Shown one piece after another: positions 26,683-35,179 of a stretch of 64,000 nucleotides of DNA. The position numbers and the translations under genes are program-made. The DNA lies in contig NZ_JBLBVK010000046.1 in the NCBI RefSeq assembly GCF_047314965.1, forward strand, positions 1 through 64,000. The letters run 5' to 3'. Source of the stretch: JAVJUV01 sp047314965 (GTDB taxonomy: Bacteria; Pseudomonadota; Alphaproteobacteria; Rhodobacterales; Rhodobacteraceae). How positions within the stretch are numbered: the first letter of the stretch is position 1; every line of letters starts with the position of its first letter. The notes beneath the pieces are model-generated. The model searched no databases. It saw only the letters and a program-made list of their open reading frames with translations, and was not told the origin of the DNA.

Positions 26683-28278
26683 ATGTCTAACATAAAGAAC
26701 ATCCTCTTCATCATGGCCGACCAGTTGCGGTGGGATTACCTGTCTTGTTACGGACATCCGCATTTGAAGACCCCAAACATCGACCATTTGGCCGAGAGAG
26801 GCGTCCGTTTCGACCGGGCCTATGTTCAATCACCGGTTTGCGGCCCGTCGCGCGCGTCGTTCTACACCGGGCGTACTGTCTTCAGCCACGGCGCGACCTG
26901 GAACCACGTACCCCTGCCGATCGGCGAGTTGACCCTCGGCGACTACATTCGACCTCAAGGCGTCAAGACCGCCGTCGTTGGCAAGACCCATATGGTTGCC
27001 GACGGGGAGGGCATGGCGCGGCTGGGCCTGAACGAGACGGCAGATATCGGTTGCCTCGTTAGCCAACCCGGCTTCGACCCCTACGAACGCGACGACGGCT
27101 TGCACCCGGACGCCGGTCTTGAAAAGCGCGGCGGAAAACTGCGCTACAACGACTGGCTGCGCGAGCGCGGCTACGACAGCGAGAACCCGTGGAATGATTA
27201 CGCCAACGCCGGCGAAGGGCCCAATGGCGAGATCCTTTCGGGATGGTACCTGAAGAACTCCAACCTTCCTGCCCGGGTCAAGGAGGAGCATTCCGAGACC
27301 GCCTACATGACGATGCGCGCGCGCGAGTTCATCGCTGAAATGGGTTCCACACCCTGGCTTTGCCATCTCAGCTACATCAAACCGCACTGGCCTTATATCG
27401 CACCAGCGCCATATCACGATATGTACGGGCCGGAGACATTCCAGCCACCTATTCGTGACCCGCGCGAAAAAGAGGATCCGAACCCGGTCTTTGGCGCTTT
27501 CATGGGGATGAATGTCAGCGAGACTTTTTCGCAGCAGGGCGTGCGTGAAACCGTCCTGCCCGCCTATATGGGCCTGATCAAGCAAATCGACGACCACCTT
27601 GGCAAACTCTTTGACTGGCTCAAGGAAACCGGCCGGATGGACGACACCATGATCGTCTTCACTTCGGATCACGGTGATTATCTGGGCGACCACTGGATGG
27701 GTGAAAAGGAACTGTTCCACGAGGTCTCGGTCCGTGTGCCGCTGATCATTGTCGATCCAAGGCCCGAGGCTGACGCCACACGCGGCACCGTTTCGGAGGC
27801 TTTCGTCGAAGCCATCGACCTTGTACCCACATTCATGGAGGCGACTGGTGCACCGCCCGCACCGCATCGCCTTGAAGGACGCTCGCTGATGCCGCTGCTG
27901 CACGGGGTGACACCGCCCGACTGGCGAGATGCGGTTTTTTCGGAAATCGACTATGCGTTCTATGCCGCGCGCCAAGCGCTTGGTGTCGGCCCGTCTGATG
28001 CACGGGGCTACATGATCCGGACGGAAAAGTGGAAATACGTCTACTTCAAAGGCTATCCCCCGCAACTTTTCGATCTTGAGAACGATCCCGATGAGTTCAC
28101 AGACCTCGGTCGGCACGAGGCGTACGAAGATATCAGGCGAGACATGCACAACAGACTCACGGACCGCCTGACCGACCGGAAGAACCGTGTCACCATGACC
28201 GACGACGCAGTCCTTGCGATGCGCGCGCGCGAATCCAAAATCGGCATAATCATTGGCGTGTGGGACCAACCCGATTAA
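26683..28278 (+). CDS. sulfatase / phosphonate monoester hydrolase-superfamily enzyme
   Basis: A 531-residue alkaline-phosphatase-superfamily hydrolase. The formylglycine motif Cys53-Gly-Pro-Ser-Arg57 (SPVCGPSRASFYTGR) is intact, as are the N-terminal metal ligand region NILFIMADQLRWD and the later VFTSDHGDYLGDHWMGEKE. Because no signal peptide is visible, it should act in the cytoplasm on a substrate imported by the TRAP system five bases upstream. Overall layout is closer to arylsulfatase/phosphonate monoester hydrolase than to choline sulfatase. A formylglycine-generating enzyme is not encoded in the window. Confidence 0.88.
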   Translation: MSNIKNILFIMADQLRWDYLSCYGHPHLKTPNIDHLAERGVRFDRAYVQSPVCGPSRASFYTGRTVFSHGATWNHVPLPIGELTLGDYIRPQGVKTAVVGKTHMVADGEGMARLGLNETADIGCLVSQPGFDPYERDDGLHPDAGLEKRGGKLRYNDWLRERGYDSENPWNDYANAGEGPNGEILSGWYLKNSNLPARVKEEHSETAYMTMRAREFIAEMGSTPWLCHLSYIKPHWPYIAPAPYHDMYGPETFQPPIRDPREKEDPNPVFGAFMGMNVSETFSQQGVRETVLPAYMGLIKQIDDHLGKLFDWLKETGRMDDTMIVFTSDHGDYLGDHWMGEKELFHEVSVRVPLIIVDPRPEADATRGTVSEAFVEAIDLVPTFMEATGAPPAPHRLEGRSLMPLLHGVTPPDWRDAVFSEIDYAFYAARQALGVGPSDARGYMIRTEKWKYVYFKGYPPQLFDLENDPDEFTDLGRHEAYEDIRRDMHNRLTDRLTDRKNRVTMTDDAVLAMRARESKIGIIIGVWDQPD

Positions 28279-28797
28279 AGCGCGTGAAATCAGTGACATC
28301 GACGCCTCGGGCAACGCTGCTTGAATGATACGCCCGCAAAGACCCGATGGCGTCAGCGAGCCTGACCGCATTACGCCACGCCTGTACGCAATGCGGTCCA
28401 GATATCTGAAGTCAATCACCGAAGCGTTGCGTCCAAGTTCGTTTCAACGGTGCAGAACGAAGTCGCGCGTGATTTCGAAGTTCCAGGCCGAAATCCACCA
28501 AGGATAAAGTTGCAGGCAAAGATTGCAGTTCGCTTGGCGAGTTGCCGGGACCCTGTTTCGAGCGGCATGCCCATCAGCGCCTGTCGCCCTCTCCAGTTGC
28601 GCCAAGGCGGGATGGTCGACCCGGCTCGATCGCCCTGCTCCGAGCAAGCGGTACGGATTCCAAACTCGCCAGCTTCGCACTCACCTTCGAAAGGAAGACG
28701 GAACTCCTGACCGCAGCGCCGTCTCAGCCGCGATCCGACGAAATCGCCATCGCCGTCTGCGGCGCGCATATATCTGACCTCCCGTTAAGCCATGAGC
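28279..28797. other. non-coding or decayed spacer
   Basis: About 520 bases between the sulfatase stop and the small frame at 28798-29025. Overlapping frames on both strands have no recognisable domain or ribosome binding site. I see no tRNA-like fold, IS end or clear terminator. Confidence 0.45.
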
Positions 28798-29025
28798 TCA
28801 CATCTCGCGGCGGGCGGTTCCCCGAGGCCGGGTCTCCCGCGCTCCGAAAAAGGAAGCGATATCGACCTCGAAGCCTGGGCGCGCCCCAAAGCCGCCGTGG
28901 GCGAAGTCCATCACCCATTCCGGCGGATGGCGCGGGTATTTCGGGACCGAATCAAAGTCGCCTCCGATCGGCGCGGGGTGAACGCCGCTGTAAGGCGACC
29001 CGCTTCGTGCCAGCGCAGACGCCAT
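28798..29025 (-). CDS. possible small hypothetical protein
   Basis: A 75-residue frame directly downstream of the Crp/Fnr-type gene on the same strand, 14 bases after its stop. Codon third positions are GC-rich in a coding-like way, and the peptide has a proline/glycine-rich middle (HPAPIGGDFDSVPKYPRHPP followed by EWVMDFAHGGFG). There is no clear ribosome binding site, and I do not recognise a family. It could be the last gene of the copper/ABC operon or the remnant of a longer one. Confidence 0.35.
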   Translation of the reverse strand: MASALARSGSPYSGVHPAPIGGDFDSVPKYPRHPPEWVMDFAHGGFGARPGFEVDIASFFGARETRPRGTARREM

Positions 29026-29039
29026 CGCCGGCTTGGACC

Positions 29040-29765
29040 TTATTCCTCGAGACTTTCGAGGTTGCGAATGACGATCTCCGTCCGGGTGATCTCCAGAACC
29101 CCCGCCGACTTGAGCTTGTCGAGCGACTGCGTCACCCACTGCCTGGTGGCGCCGACGATTGCGGCGATCTGCTCATAGGTCAGGGTCCGGTCGATGACGA
29201 TGCTGTCACCCTCGTTGCGGCCATGGGCATCGGCGAGGATGACCAGCAATTGCCGAAGCCGCTCCGACACCGTGCGCGTCCCCAGCATCTGGATCAGCGC
29301 GGAATAGCTCTTTCCCTTGGCCACAAGCCCGTCGATCACGGCGAGCGCAACCTCGGGAACCTGCTGGACCAGCTGGCGCAGGCTGGTCCCGGACAGGAAC
29401 AGAAGCTGGCAGTCGTCGAGTGCATCGGCCGACCAGACGTGCCGCCCGCGCCCGAAAACCTCGGGACCGCCCACGAAATGCCCTGCACTCCAATAGGCCA
29501 GCGTGATTTCTCGACCCGAGGGGCCTGTATAGAAACTGCGCACGCGCCCCTCTTCGATGATCCAGACGCCGGTGTGGGCGGCACCCTGATGAAAGATGCC
29601 ATCCCCCTTCCTGAAGTTGCAGCGCGTCCCCTGCTTGCGTACGGCCTTCCGGCCCTCCTCGGACAGACCGGCAAGGAAACCGGCGCCTTCGTTCAGCTCA
29701 AGGAAATACTCCGAAAGATAGATGGCACCGGGGCCGTCATAAGCGGCTGCATTCTCATCCTTCAT
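29040..29765 (-). CDS. Crp/Fnr-family transcriptional regulator
   Basis: A 241-residue regulator with an N-terminal cyclic-nucleotide-binding-fold domain (FRKGDGIFHQGAAHTGVWII, GREITLAYWSAGHFVGGPEV) and a C-terminal winged helix (LTYEQIAAIVGATRQWVTQS). It lacks the N-terminal cysteine cluster of oxygen-sensing FNR, having only two scattered cysteines, so a haem-, redox- or ligand-sensing DNR/Crp-like mode is more likely. The start at 29765 (MKDENAAAY) overlaps the cytochrome stop as ATGA. It ends the ABC-SCO-PCuC-cytochrome operon and may autoregulate it through the box at 35341-35354. Confidence 0.87.
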   Translation of the reverse strand: MKDENAAAYDGPGAIYLSEYFLELNEGAGFLAGLSEEGRKAVRKQGTRCNFRKGDGIFHQGAAHTGVWIIEEGRVRSFYTGPSGREITLAYWSAGHFVGGPEVFGRGRHVWSADALDDCQLLFLSGTSLRQLVQQVPEVALAVIDGLVAKGKSYSALIQMLGTRTVSERLRQLLVILADAHGRNEGDSIVIDRTLTYEQIAAIVGATRQWVTQSLDKLKSAGVLEITRTEIVIRNLESLEE

Positions 29766-30340
29766 GGCCGCGCCACCGACGAGAGATAGGCCGCGATCGC
29801 AGCGATGTCGTTGTCCGAAGCCGTCATCAAAGGCCCATGCTGAAGGGCGCTGCCGCCAGTCGCGCGCCGGCCATCGCGGAAATCGGACATCTGTTTGGCC
29901 AGATACCCCGCATGCTGTGACGTGAGATGCGGTGTGCCGGGCGCCAGCGACAGATCCTCGTGGCAATCTGCGCAGTTCTCTGCCTGGTACAGCGACTTGC
30001 CGGCTTCGGTGTCCTCACCCGAAACCGGCTCGGGCGGCTCTTGCGATGCGAACCATTCGACCACGACGGGGATGTCTTCTTCCGTGAGTTCGGTCACGAT
30101 CTGCACCATCTGGCCGCCGTCATTCTGGCGTCCACCCGACAGAAACGCACGTATCTGCGCCTCCAGATATACCGGGTCCTGCCCGCCCAGATGCGGGAAA
30201 CGGGCCATCGCCGAGACGCCGAAGAGGCCGTGGCACAGCGCGCAGCGTTCGTAGGGCGGATAGCTCGCGGCGTCGAACTCGGCCCAGGCCGGCACGGCGA
30301 ACAAAACCACCACCGAGCTCAGTGCCGCCCTAAGACCCAT
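29762..30340 (-). CDS. di-haem cytochrome c, c4-like
   Basis: A 192-residue periplasmic cytochrome. A Sec signal (MGLRAALSSVVVLFAVPAWA) is followed by two haem-attachment motifs, CALCH and CADCH, about 100 residues apart. Each half has a late Met region (for example MARFPHLGGQDPVYL and HGPLMTASDNDI), giving the duplicated c4 pattern. The start at 30340 overlaps the PCu(A)C gene by eleven bases. Next to SCO and PCu(A)C genes, it is a likely electron donor or acceptor for a copper oxidase or reductase located elsewhere. Confidence 0.88.
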   Translation of the reverse strand: MGLRAALSSVVVLFAVPAWAEFDAASYPPYERCALCHGLFGVSAMARFPHLGGQDPVYLEAQIRAFLSGGRQNDGGQMVQIVTELTEEDIPVVVEWFASQEPPEPVSGEDTEAGKSLYQAENCADCHEDLSLAPGTPHLTSQHAGYLAKQMSDFRDGRRATGGSALQHGPLMTASDNDIAAIAAYLSSVARP

Positions 30341-30758
30341 GCGCCATCCGTGTAACGACCGCGGGCACATTCAGCGAAGTGCCATCGGAAAACTCCAGCG
30401 TCAGAACCACGATATCGCCCTCCGACGCCCGACCCTCGGGGTTCATCAGCATCACGTGCAACCCGCCCGGGGCAAGCACCACGCTCTGACCAGGCGCGAC
30501 CTGAAGCGCGTCGATCGGGGACATCGTCGCCACGCCGTCCCGATGCTCCGAACGATGAAGATGCGCCATCGCATAGCCCTCGGCGCCAATCCCGATCAGC
30601 TCCCGAGGCTCATCGCCCGCGTTTGTAAGTGTGAAATACGCGGCATGGGCCCTGGCACCCGGCGGCGCCAGAAGCACCCTTGGGTCCGAAACCGTCAGCT
30701 CTCCGGACCATGCGGAGACAGGCAGCAAAGCAAGCAAAACCGACCAGATGCGTATCAT
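30330..30758 (-). CDS. periplasmic copper chaperone PCu(A)C
   Basis: A 142-residue secreted protein (signal MIRIWSVLLALLPVSAWSG). It carries the copper-binding H(M)X10MX21HXM arrangement: MAHLHRSEHRDGVATM, then about 20 residues later LHVMLM. PCu(A)C proteins deliver Cu(I) to the Cu(A) centre of cytochrome oxidase or to other periplasmic copper sites, usually with SCO. Its ATG overlaps the SCO stop (ATGA), supporting a joint role. Confidence 0.92.
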   Translation of the reverse strand: MIRIWSVLLALLPVSAWSGELTVSDPRVLLAPPGARAHAAYFTLTNAGDEPRELIGIGAEGYAMAHLHRSEHRDGVATMSPIDALQVAPGQSVVLAPGGLHVMLMNPEGRASEGDIVVLTLEFSDGTSLNVPAVVTRMAHGS

Positions 30759-31348
30759 TGCGAAAGTTCCCTCCGGTACGAAATCTGCAGCCTCGCCAGG
30801 AACTCGGCTGTCATGCCGGGATCGAAGGGCGGCTGCAGCTTGGCGCGCAACGTGCCATCCGGTGCGATGACCGACACAGACGAGCTGTGCTGCACTTCGT
30901 AATAGCCCGTGTGATCTGGCTTCATCAGGCGGTAGAAACTGTCGGTCGCCTCGATCAGCCCGTCGATCTGGTCCCGCTCTCCCGTAAAACTGGTGAAGTC
31001 CGGATGAAAATACTTGGCGTATTCGCTGACCACCTCGGCATCGCGCGCCGGATCGACCGAGAGAAAGACGACCCTCGGAACGCTGTCCGGCCCCACCCTC
31101 ATTCCGGTTTCCGCTACGGCGGCCTCAAGGTTTCCCAACGTGAAAGGACACACATCCGGACAGGACAGGAAGCCGAACATGATCAATGTCCATCTGCCTT
31201 TCAGATCCTCATCCGCGAAATGCTCGCCCAGTTCATTCGTGAATTCGAAATCGGGCAACGAAAGCGGCTCGTCCAGCATGACACCCTGCACCTGCGCCAG
31301 GACAGGCGTTGCCGCGAAAGCCAGCAGACACGCCAGGATCTTCCTCAT
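30755..31348 (-). CDS. SCO1/SenC family copper chaperone
   Basis: A 197-residue membrane-anchored or exported thioredoxin-fold protein. The copper-binding CPDVCPF is near residue 80, and the third ligand is the histidine in EVQHSSSVSVI near the C-terminal third. SCO proteins reduce and metallate the Cu(A) centre. The ATG at 31348 overlaps the ATPase stop as ATGA, tying copper handling directly to the ABC importer. Confidence 0.93.
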   Translation of the reverse strand: MRKILACLLAFAATPVLAQVQGVMLDEPLSLPDFEFTNELGEHFADEDLKGRWTLIMFGFLSCPDVCPFTLGNLEAAVAETGMRVGPDSVPRVVFLSVDPARDAEVVSEYAKYFHPDFTSFTGERDQIDGLIEATDSFYRLMKPDHTGYYEVQHSSSVSVIAPDGTLRAKLQPPFDPGMTAEFLARLQISYRRELSQ

Positions 31349-32187
31349 GGGTTCTGATCCTCGAAGGCTTTGCGGCTTTCGGCCTTGATCGTCTCCAGGC
31401 AGGTTTGCCGCGCTGTCATGTATTCCGCGGAAGTCGCCATATCGGTGGACCGAGGCCGCGGAAGTTCGATCCTGACCTCCTCGATGATGCGCCCCGGCGA
31501 AGCGCTCATGATCAGCACGCGGTCAGCGAGGAACACCGCCTCGTCCACGTCATGCGTCACGAAGACAACCGTCGTGCCGAACTTCCGCCAGATGTCCAGG
31601 AGGCTCTCCTGCATCATCAGCCGGGTCTGCGCGTCAAGCGCACCGAACGGTTCGTCCATAAGAAGAACCGAAGGATAGTTGGCAAGCGCCCGCGCGATCC
31701 CGACGCGCTGCTGCATGCCCCCGGACAGCTCGGCCGGGTAGCGGTTTCCGAATTTCTTGAGACCGACCAGTTCCAGAAACGTGTTTGCCGTCGAACCGGC
31801 CGTGGCGCGGTCGTGCCCCGCCATCTTCGGCCCGAAAGCCACGTTCTCGTAGACCGTCTTCCAGGGCAGAAGCGAGTACTGCTGGAAGACCATGCCGCGA
31901 TCCGGCCCCGGTGCCTCGACACGCACGTCGTCAACCGTCACCTCGCCGGTGGAGGGCTTCACATAGCCGGCAATGGCATTCAGAAGCGTGGACTTGCCAC
32001 ATCCCGAGGGTCCCAGAATGCAGACGAACTCCCCTGCCCTGATATCGATCGATGTGGTTTCGACGGCCACATGCGTCTCGGCCCCGGACCCGAAGCGGAT
32101 CGAGACGTCCTTTACGGCGATGCGACCCTTTCCGGTGGAGCTCGCCTTCGACGGCCCTTTGAATTTCAACACGTCAAGCATGGGCAT
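31345..32187 (-). CDS. ABC transporter ATPase, Tau/Ssu/nitrate type
   Basis: A 280-residue ATPase with Walker A GPSGCGKST, signature LSGGMQQRVGIARAL and Walker B VLLMDEPFGALD. This matches the TauB/SsuB/NrtD group. The N-terminal extension (MPMLDVLKFKGPSKASSTGK) is longer than usual. It overlaps the membrane-protein gene upstream by 14 bases and sco by four. It would energise the permease encoded at 32839-33741. Confidence 0.92.
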   Translation of the reverse strand: MPMLDVLKFKGPSKASSTGKGRIAVKDVSIRFGSGAETHVAVETTSIDIRAGEFVCILGPSGCGKSTLLNAIAGYVKPSTGEVTVDDVRVEAPGPDRGMVFQQYSLLPWKTVYENVAFGPKMAGHDRATAGSTANTFLELVGLKKFGNRYPAELSGGMQQRVGIARALANYPSVLLMDEPFGALDAQTRLMMQESLLDIWRKFGTTVVFVTHDVDEAVFLADRVLIMSASPGRIIEEVRIELPRPRSTDMATSAEYMTARQTCLETIKAESRKAFEDQNP

Positions 32188-32839
32188 TGACTCCTTTGAT
32201 CGCTGGTGACGGACGGGACTTGCGCCACGCGAGATACATGATCGTGGCGACCAGAAGACCGAACCCTCCGAAGGTCAGGACAGGCCCCATGGATTCGAGA
32301 GCGAGAGAGGTCGACACCCCGAGGCCCAGCATGGCAAGGCCGACCACCCAACTTGGCGTGGCGCAACAGACGACCCAGCTCATGGTCGCGTTCGTCGTGG
32401 CAACGAACAATGCACCCAGCCCCGTGGTCGCGCGCAGCGATCTCGAAGTGGCAAGCGCGCAGTCGTCCCGTCTCAGAAGCGCGAAGCAGAGCGAGACCAT
32501 CGCGCCGAGCACGAACAGGACCAGAAGGCGTGACGGCACGACATTGAGGCTCCATTCCGAAATGCCGGACCCATAGTCGTAATTCATGTGACCGATCTCG
32601 ATCAGCCACTCCTCCCAGATAATCGACAGGATATCCCGCCACGAGGGGGTCGACTGGATGATCCACGCCGCGTTGCCGAACCAGTCGTAGGTGGTGACGT
32701 AATTCGGCAAGGCCTGGAACCGGACGATCAGTGCCACCAGCATCAGGACCTGGAACAGAAGCGCGACCGCCAACCCGGTGACGACCATTGCTTTCCAGTT
32801 GAGGCGGATGTCGGACCACAGCGTCGAGAACATGGTCAT
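32174..32839 (-). CDS. membrane protein with MerT-like Cys-Cys motif, unknown function
   Basis: A 221-residue polytopic protein in the middle of the ABC operon. Hydrophobic segments lie near residues 16-39, 104-122, 137-160, 163-180 and 185-206. The last three, with the motif SWVVCCATPSWVVGLAMLG (Cys158-Cys159) and a following LESMGPVLTFGGFGLLVATI, resemble the helix-CC-helix layout of MerT/MerF metal carriers. It is not an ABC permease: there is no EAA loop. The start chosen is ATG at 32839, forming TGATG with the permease stop and preceded by AGAGGAC; ATGs at 32860 and 32833 are alternatives. A metal-translocation or assembly role is inference. Confidence 0.7.
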   Translation of the reverse strand: MTMFSTLWSDIRLNWKAMVVTGLAVALLFQVLMLVALIVRFQALPNYVTTYDWFGNAAWIIQSTPSWRDILSIIWEEWLIEIGHMNYDYGSGISEWSLNVVPSRLLVLFVLGAMVSLCFALLRRDDCALATSRSLRATTGLGALFVATTNATMSWVVCCATPSWVVGLAMLGLGVSTSLALESMGPVLTFGGFGLLVATIMYLAWRKSRPSPAIKGVNAHA

Positions 32840-33741
32840 CAGCGGGTCCTCTTCTGCCATTTGAGCATCGGACGCGTGATCGCCTTGACGGCCGCGGTCG
32901 AGCCGGTGCCGAGAAAGCCGATCATCAGCATGCCGACGACGATGTCCTGGTAATTGATCAGGCTATAGGCATTCCATGTGAAGTAGCCGATGCCGTACTG
33001 ACCCGAGATGATCTCACCCGCCAGCAGCGAGAACCAGCTGACGCCCATTCCGATGGCAAGCCCGGCGGCAATGGACGGGAGCGCGGCCGGGATGACCACA
33101 TGCCGGAAGACGGCCCAGCGCGGCGCGCCAAGCGACTGGACGGCCCTGACAAGCACTTCGGGCGTCTGTTCGACGCCGTGCAGCGTGTTCAGGACGATGG
33201 GGAACAGCGCGCCAAGAAAGGTGATGTAGATGATCGAGCTTTCCTCGGTCGGCCACATCAGGATCGCAAGCGGAATCCAGGCGACCGCGGGAATGGGCCG
33301 GATCACCTCGATATAGGGCATGATGAAGGCGCGCGCGATCCGGGACCGACCCATTACAAGGCCGATGGAGATGCCAAGGACCACCGCAAACGAGTAGCTG
33401 ATCAGGATCCGCCGCATCGAGACGCCGATATGCGTCCAGAAAATCTCGGTCTGGATATGCGCGAGGAAGGCCGTGAAGACGGTCCAGGGCGCGGGCACGT
33501 TCTCGAAGTTGATGTAGAAATCTAGGTTGATCGCCGTGACGAAGTGCCAGAGCAGAACGCCGATCGACAGCGACAGGATAACGGTCCCGACGGTGCTCAG
33601 ATGCTGACGCGTAATCCTGGGAAACGGGATGGCAGGCATGAGATCACCGCTGGACACCGCAACGAGCGGCGATCCTTGCCCGGCGGTTTCCGTTTCTGAG
33701 TTTTCTGCTGTTTCCGGTTGCGTTTTCACTGCGGTAGCCAT
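32839..33741 (-). CDS. ABC transporter permease, Tau/Ssu/nitrate type
   Basis: A 300-residue BPD_transp_1 permease. After a ~40-residue hydrophilic N-terminus it has six helices, and the EAA loop is visible as VQSLGAPRWAVFRHVVIPAA. IRPIPAVAWIPLAILMW is the hallmark of the taurine/sulfonate/nitrate permeases. The start MATAVKTQPE at 33741 was chosen over a longer frame. It follows the binding-protein gene by 67 bases. Confidence 0.92.
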   Translation of the reverse strand: MATAVKTQPETAENSETETAGQGSPLVAVSSGDLMPAIPFPRITRQHLSTVGTVILSLSIGVLLWHFVTAINLDFYINFENVPAPWTVFTAFLAHIQTEIFWTHIGVSMRRILISYSFAVVLGISIGLVMGRSRIARAFIMPYIEVIRPIPAVAWIPLAILMWPTEESSIIYITFLGALFPIVLNTLHGVEQTPEVLVRAVQSLGAPRWAVFRHVVIPAALPSIAAGLAIGMGVSWFSLLAGEIISGQYGIGYFTWNAYSLINYQDIVVGMLMIGFLGTGSTAAVKAITRPMLKWQKRTR

Positions 33742-33808
33742 GTGTGCCCCCTGGTCCAATCGAACGGCCCGGGGCATATCCTGCCCCGGACCAGAGAGTG
33801 CGTGTGGC

Positions 33809-35179
33809 TCAGCCTTCGGTGACGAAGTCCGCGACTGCCTCGTCGAAGCTGATCAGTGCGCCGCCGTTTGCCGCCGCATAGGCTTCCGCTTCGCCCTTTC
33901 TCAGGAACGTCGCGTACTCCTCGCCCGCCTTCACCCAGAAGGCCGTCTTACCGAAGAGCTTCAATCCGGTCTCGATGTCATAGACGTAGGTGGCGTTCAG
34001 CTTTGCCCCCGTGCCCTGCATCGCGGCAACCGCGGTCAGGAACTCCGGGAGGGTCGGATAGGACGTGACACCGTCGCGGGCATGCCAGATCTCCATGGGC
34101 AGTCCCTTGTTGGCCTCGACCGGATCGACAAGGCTGGCTTTCTCCGCCTCGTAATCAAGCCCGAGATCTGCATAAGCGGACTTGATGTAGTCCTCGGTGA
34201 TCCAGGCGTCGAAATCCAAGGGCGGAATGGCCTGTTCCTTGACCAGTACGCCGTGGTTGAACTTCAGCGCATCGACCCACTCGGGCTTGATGGTGGGTTC
34301 AAGCGTCAGGTGTCCGCCTTCCGAGAAGTAGAGGTACAGAACCTCCTTCTCCACCCCGGTCCAGCCTTCCATCAGCGAGACGGCCTGCATCGGGTCCGAG
34401 CGGATCCATTCGCCGGCTTCCCAGACCGCCTTGATGAAGGCTTCGACGACTTCCGGGTATTCCTCCGCGAAGTCCTGGCGGACGACGACACCATGCAGAT
34501 ACGGCACGCCGGTTTCCGACCCGTCATAGATCTTGCGGCCCGTTCCACGGAACTCCATGATCTCGGACCACGGGCAGAAGTCGCTATGCGCGTCGATCTT
34601 GCCGGCCGCGATGTTGGCCGCACCCACGGCGGGGCTCTGGTTCTTCAGAACATACTCGGACGCGGGGATGCTGTTGTCCTGCATCGCTTTCAGCAGCATG
34701 CCCCATGCCGCCGATCCGACCGGCGTCGACACCTCTTTTCCGACAAGATCGGTGATCGAGTACATGTCGCTGTCGACAGGCACGACGATCGCGTTGCCCG
34801 AGCCCTTGAGGTTATAGCCGGTGCCGGCCACATAGACGGTCCGGAGACTGTCGGTCTCCTGGAACTTCGCGCCGTTCACGATCAGCGGATAGTCCCCCAT
34901 CACGCCGAAGTTCAGCTTGTTCGCCAGCATCTGGTTTGTGATCGGACCGCCCGAGCTGTAGTCGGCCCAGGACACGTCATATTCGGCGTCGGCGTACTTG
35001 CCATCCGTCGGCAGGTACTTCTCAAGAAGCCCCAGCTCTTTCACGACAATGCCGGCCGTATAGGTATCGGTACACATCGACTGGTGGCCGATGGCGATGC
35101 TGATTTTTTCCGCCCATGCCATCGAGGCAACCGGCAGAAGCGCCGCAGCAAGGAAAGCGCTCTTGGTCAAGTGTTTCAT
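33809..35179 (-). CDS. ABC substrate-binding protein with C-terminal NosL-like segment
   Basis: A 456-residue secreted protein (signal MKHLTKSAFLAAALLPVASM, cleavage near AWA-EK). Residues ~25-390 follow the NrtA/SsuA/TauA binding-protein plan, with GHQSMCTDTYTAG at the start of the mature domain and a Cys in DFCPWSEI. Residues ~396-456 differ from ordinary members: TYVYDIETG, then AFWVKAGEEYATFLRKGEAE and AYAAANGGALISFDEA closely follow the end of the NosL copper chaperone (YV-D, AWYV, F-dKdAAE-FAAEHGG-VV-F). The start has AGGGGG upstream. It is the first gene of the eight-gene ABC/copper operon. The ligand is unknown; copper, a copper chelate or an organosulfur compound are possibilities. 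Confidence 0.85.
   Translation of the reverse strand: MKHLTKSAFLAAALLPVASMAWAEKISIAIGHQSMCTDTYTAGIVVKELGLLEKYLPTDGKYADAEYDVSWADYSSGGPITNQMLANKLNFGVMGDYPLIVNGAKFQETDSLRTVYVAGTGYNLKGSGNAIVVPVDSDMYSITDLVGKEVSTPVGSAAWGMLLKAMQDNSIPASEYVLKNQSPAVGAANIAAGKIDAHSDFCPWSEIMEFRGTGRKIYDGSETGVPYLHGVVVRQDFAEEYPEVVEAFIKAVWEAGEWIRSDPMQAVSLMEGWTGVEKEVLYLYFSEGGHLTLEPTIKPEWVDALKFNHGVLVKEQAIPPLDFDAWITEDYIKSAYADLGLDYEAEKASLVDPVEANKGLPMEIWHARDGVTSYPTLPEFLTAVAAMQGTGAKLNATYVYDIETGLKLFGKTAFWVKAGEEYATFLRKGEAEAYAAANGGALISFDEAVADFVTEG

Noticed and set aside
28416..28769. Reverse-strand frame with a hydrophobic segment downstream of the copper operon
   Set aside because: No ribosome binding site, no domain and competing frames of equal length on both strands.
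32174..32839. Second ABC permease of the importer
   Set aside because: No EAA loop and no BPD_transp_1 pattern; the operon already has a complete permease that can homodimerise.
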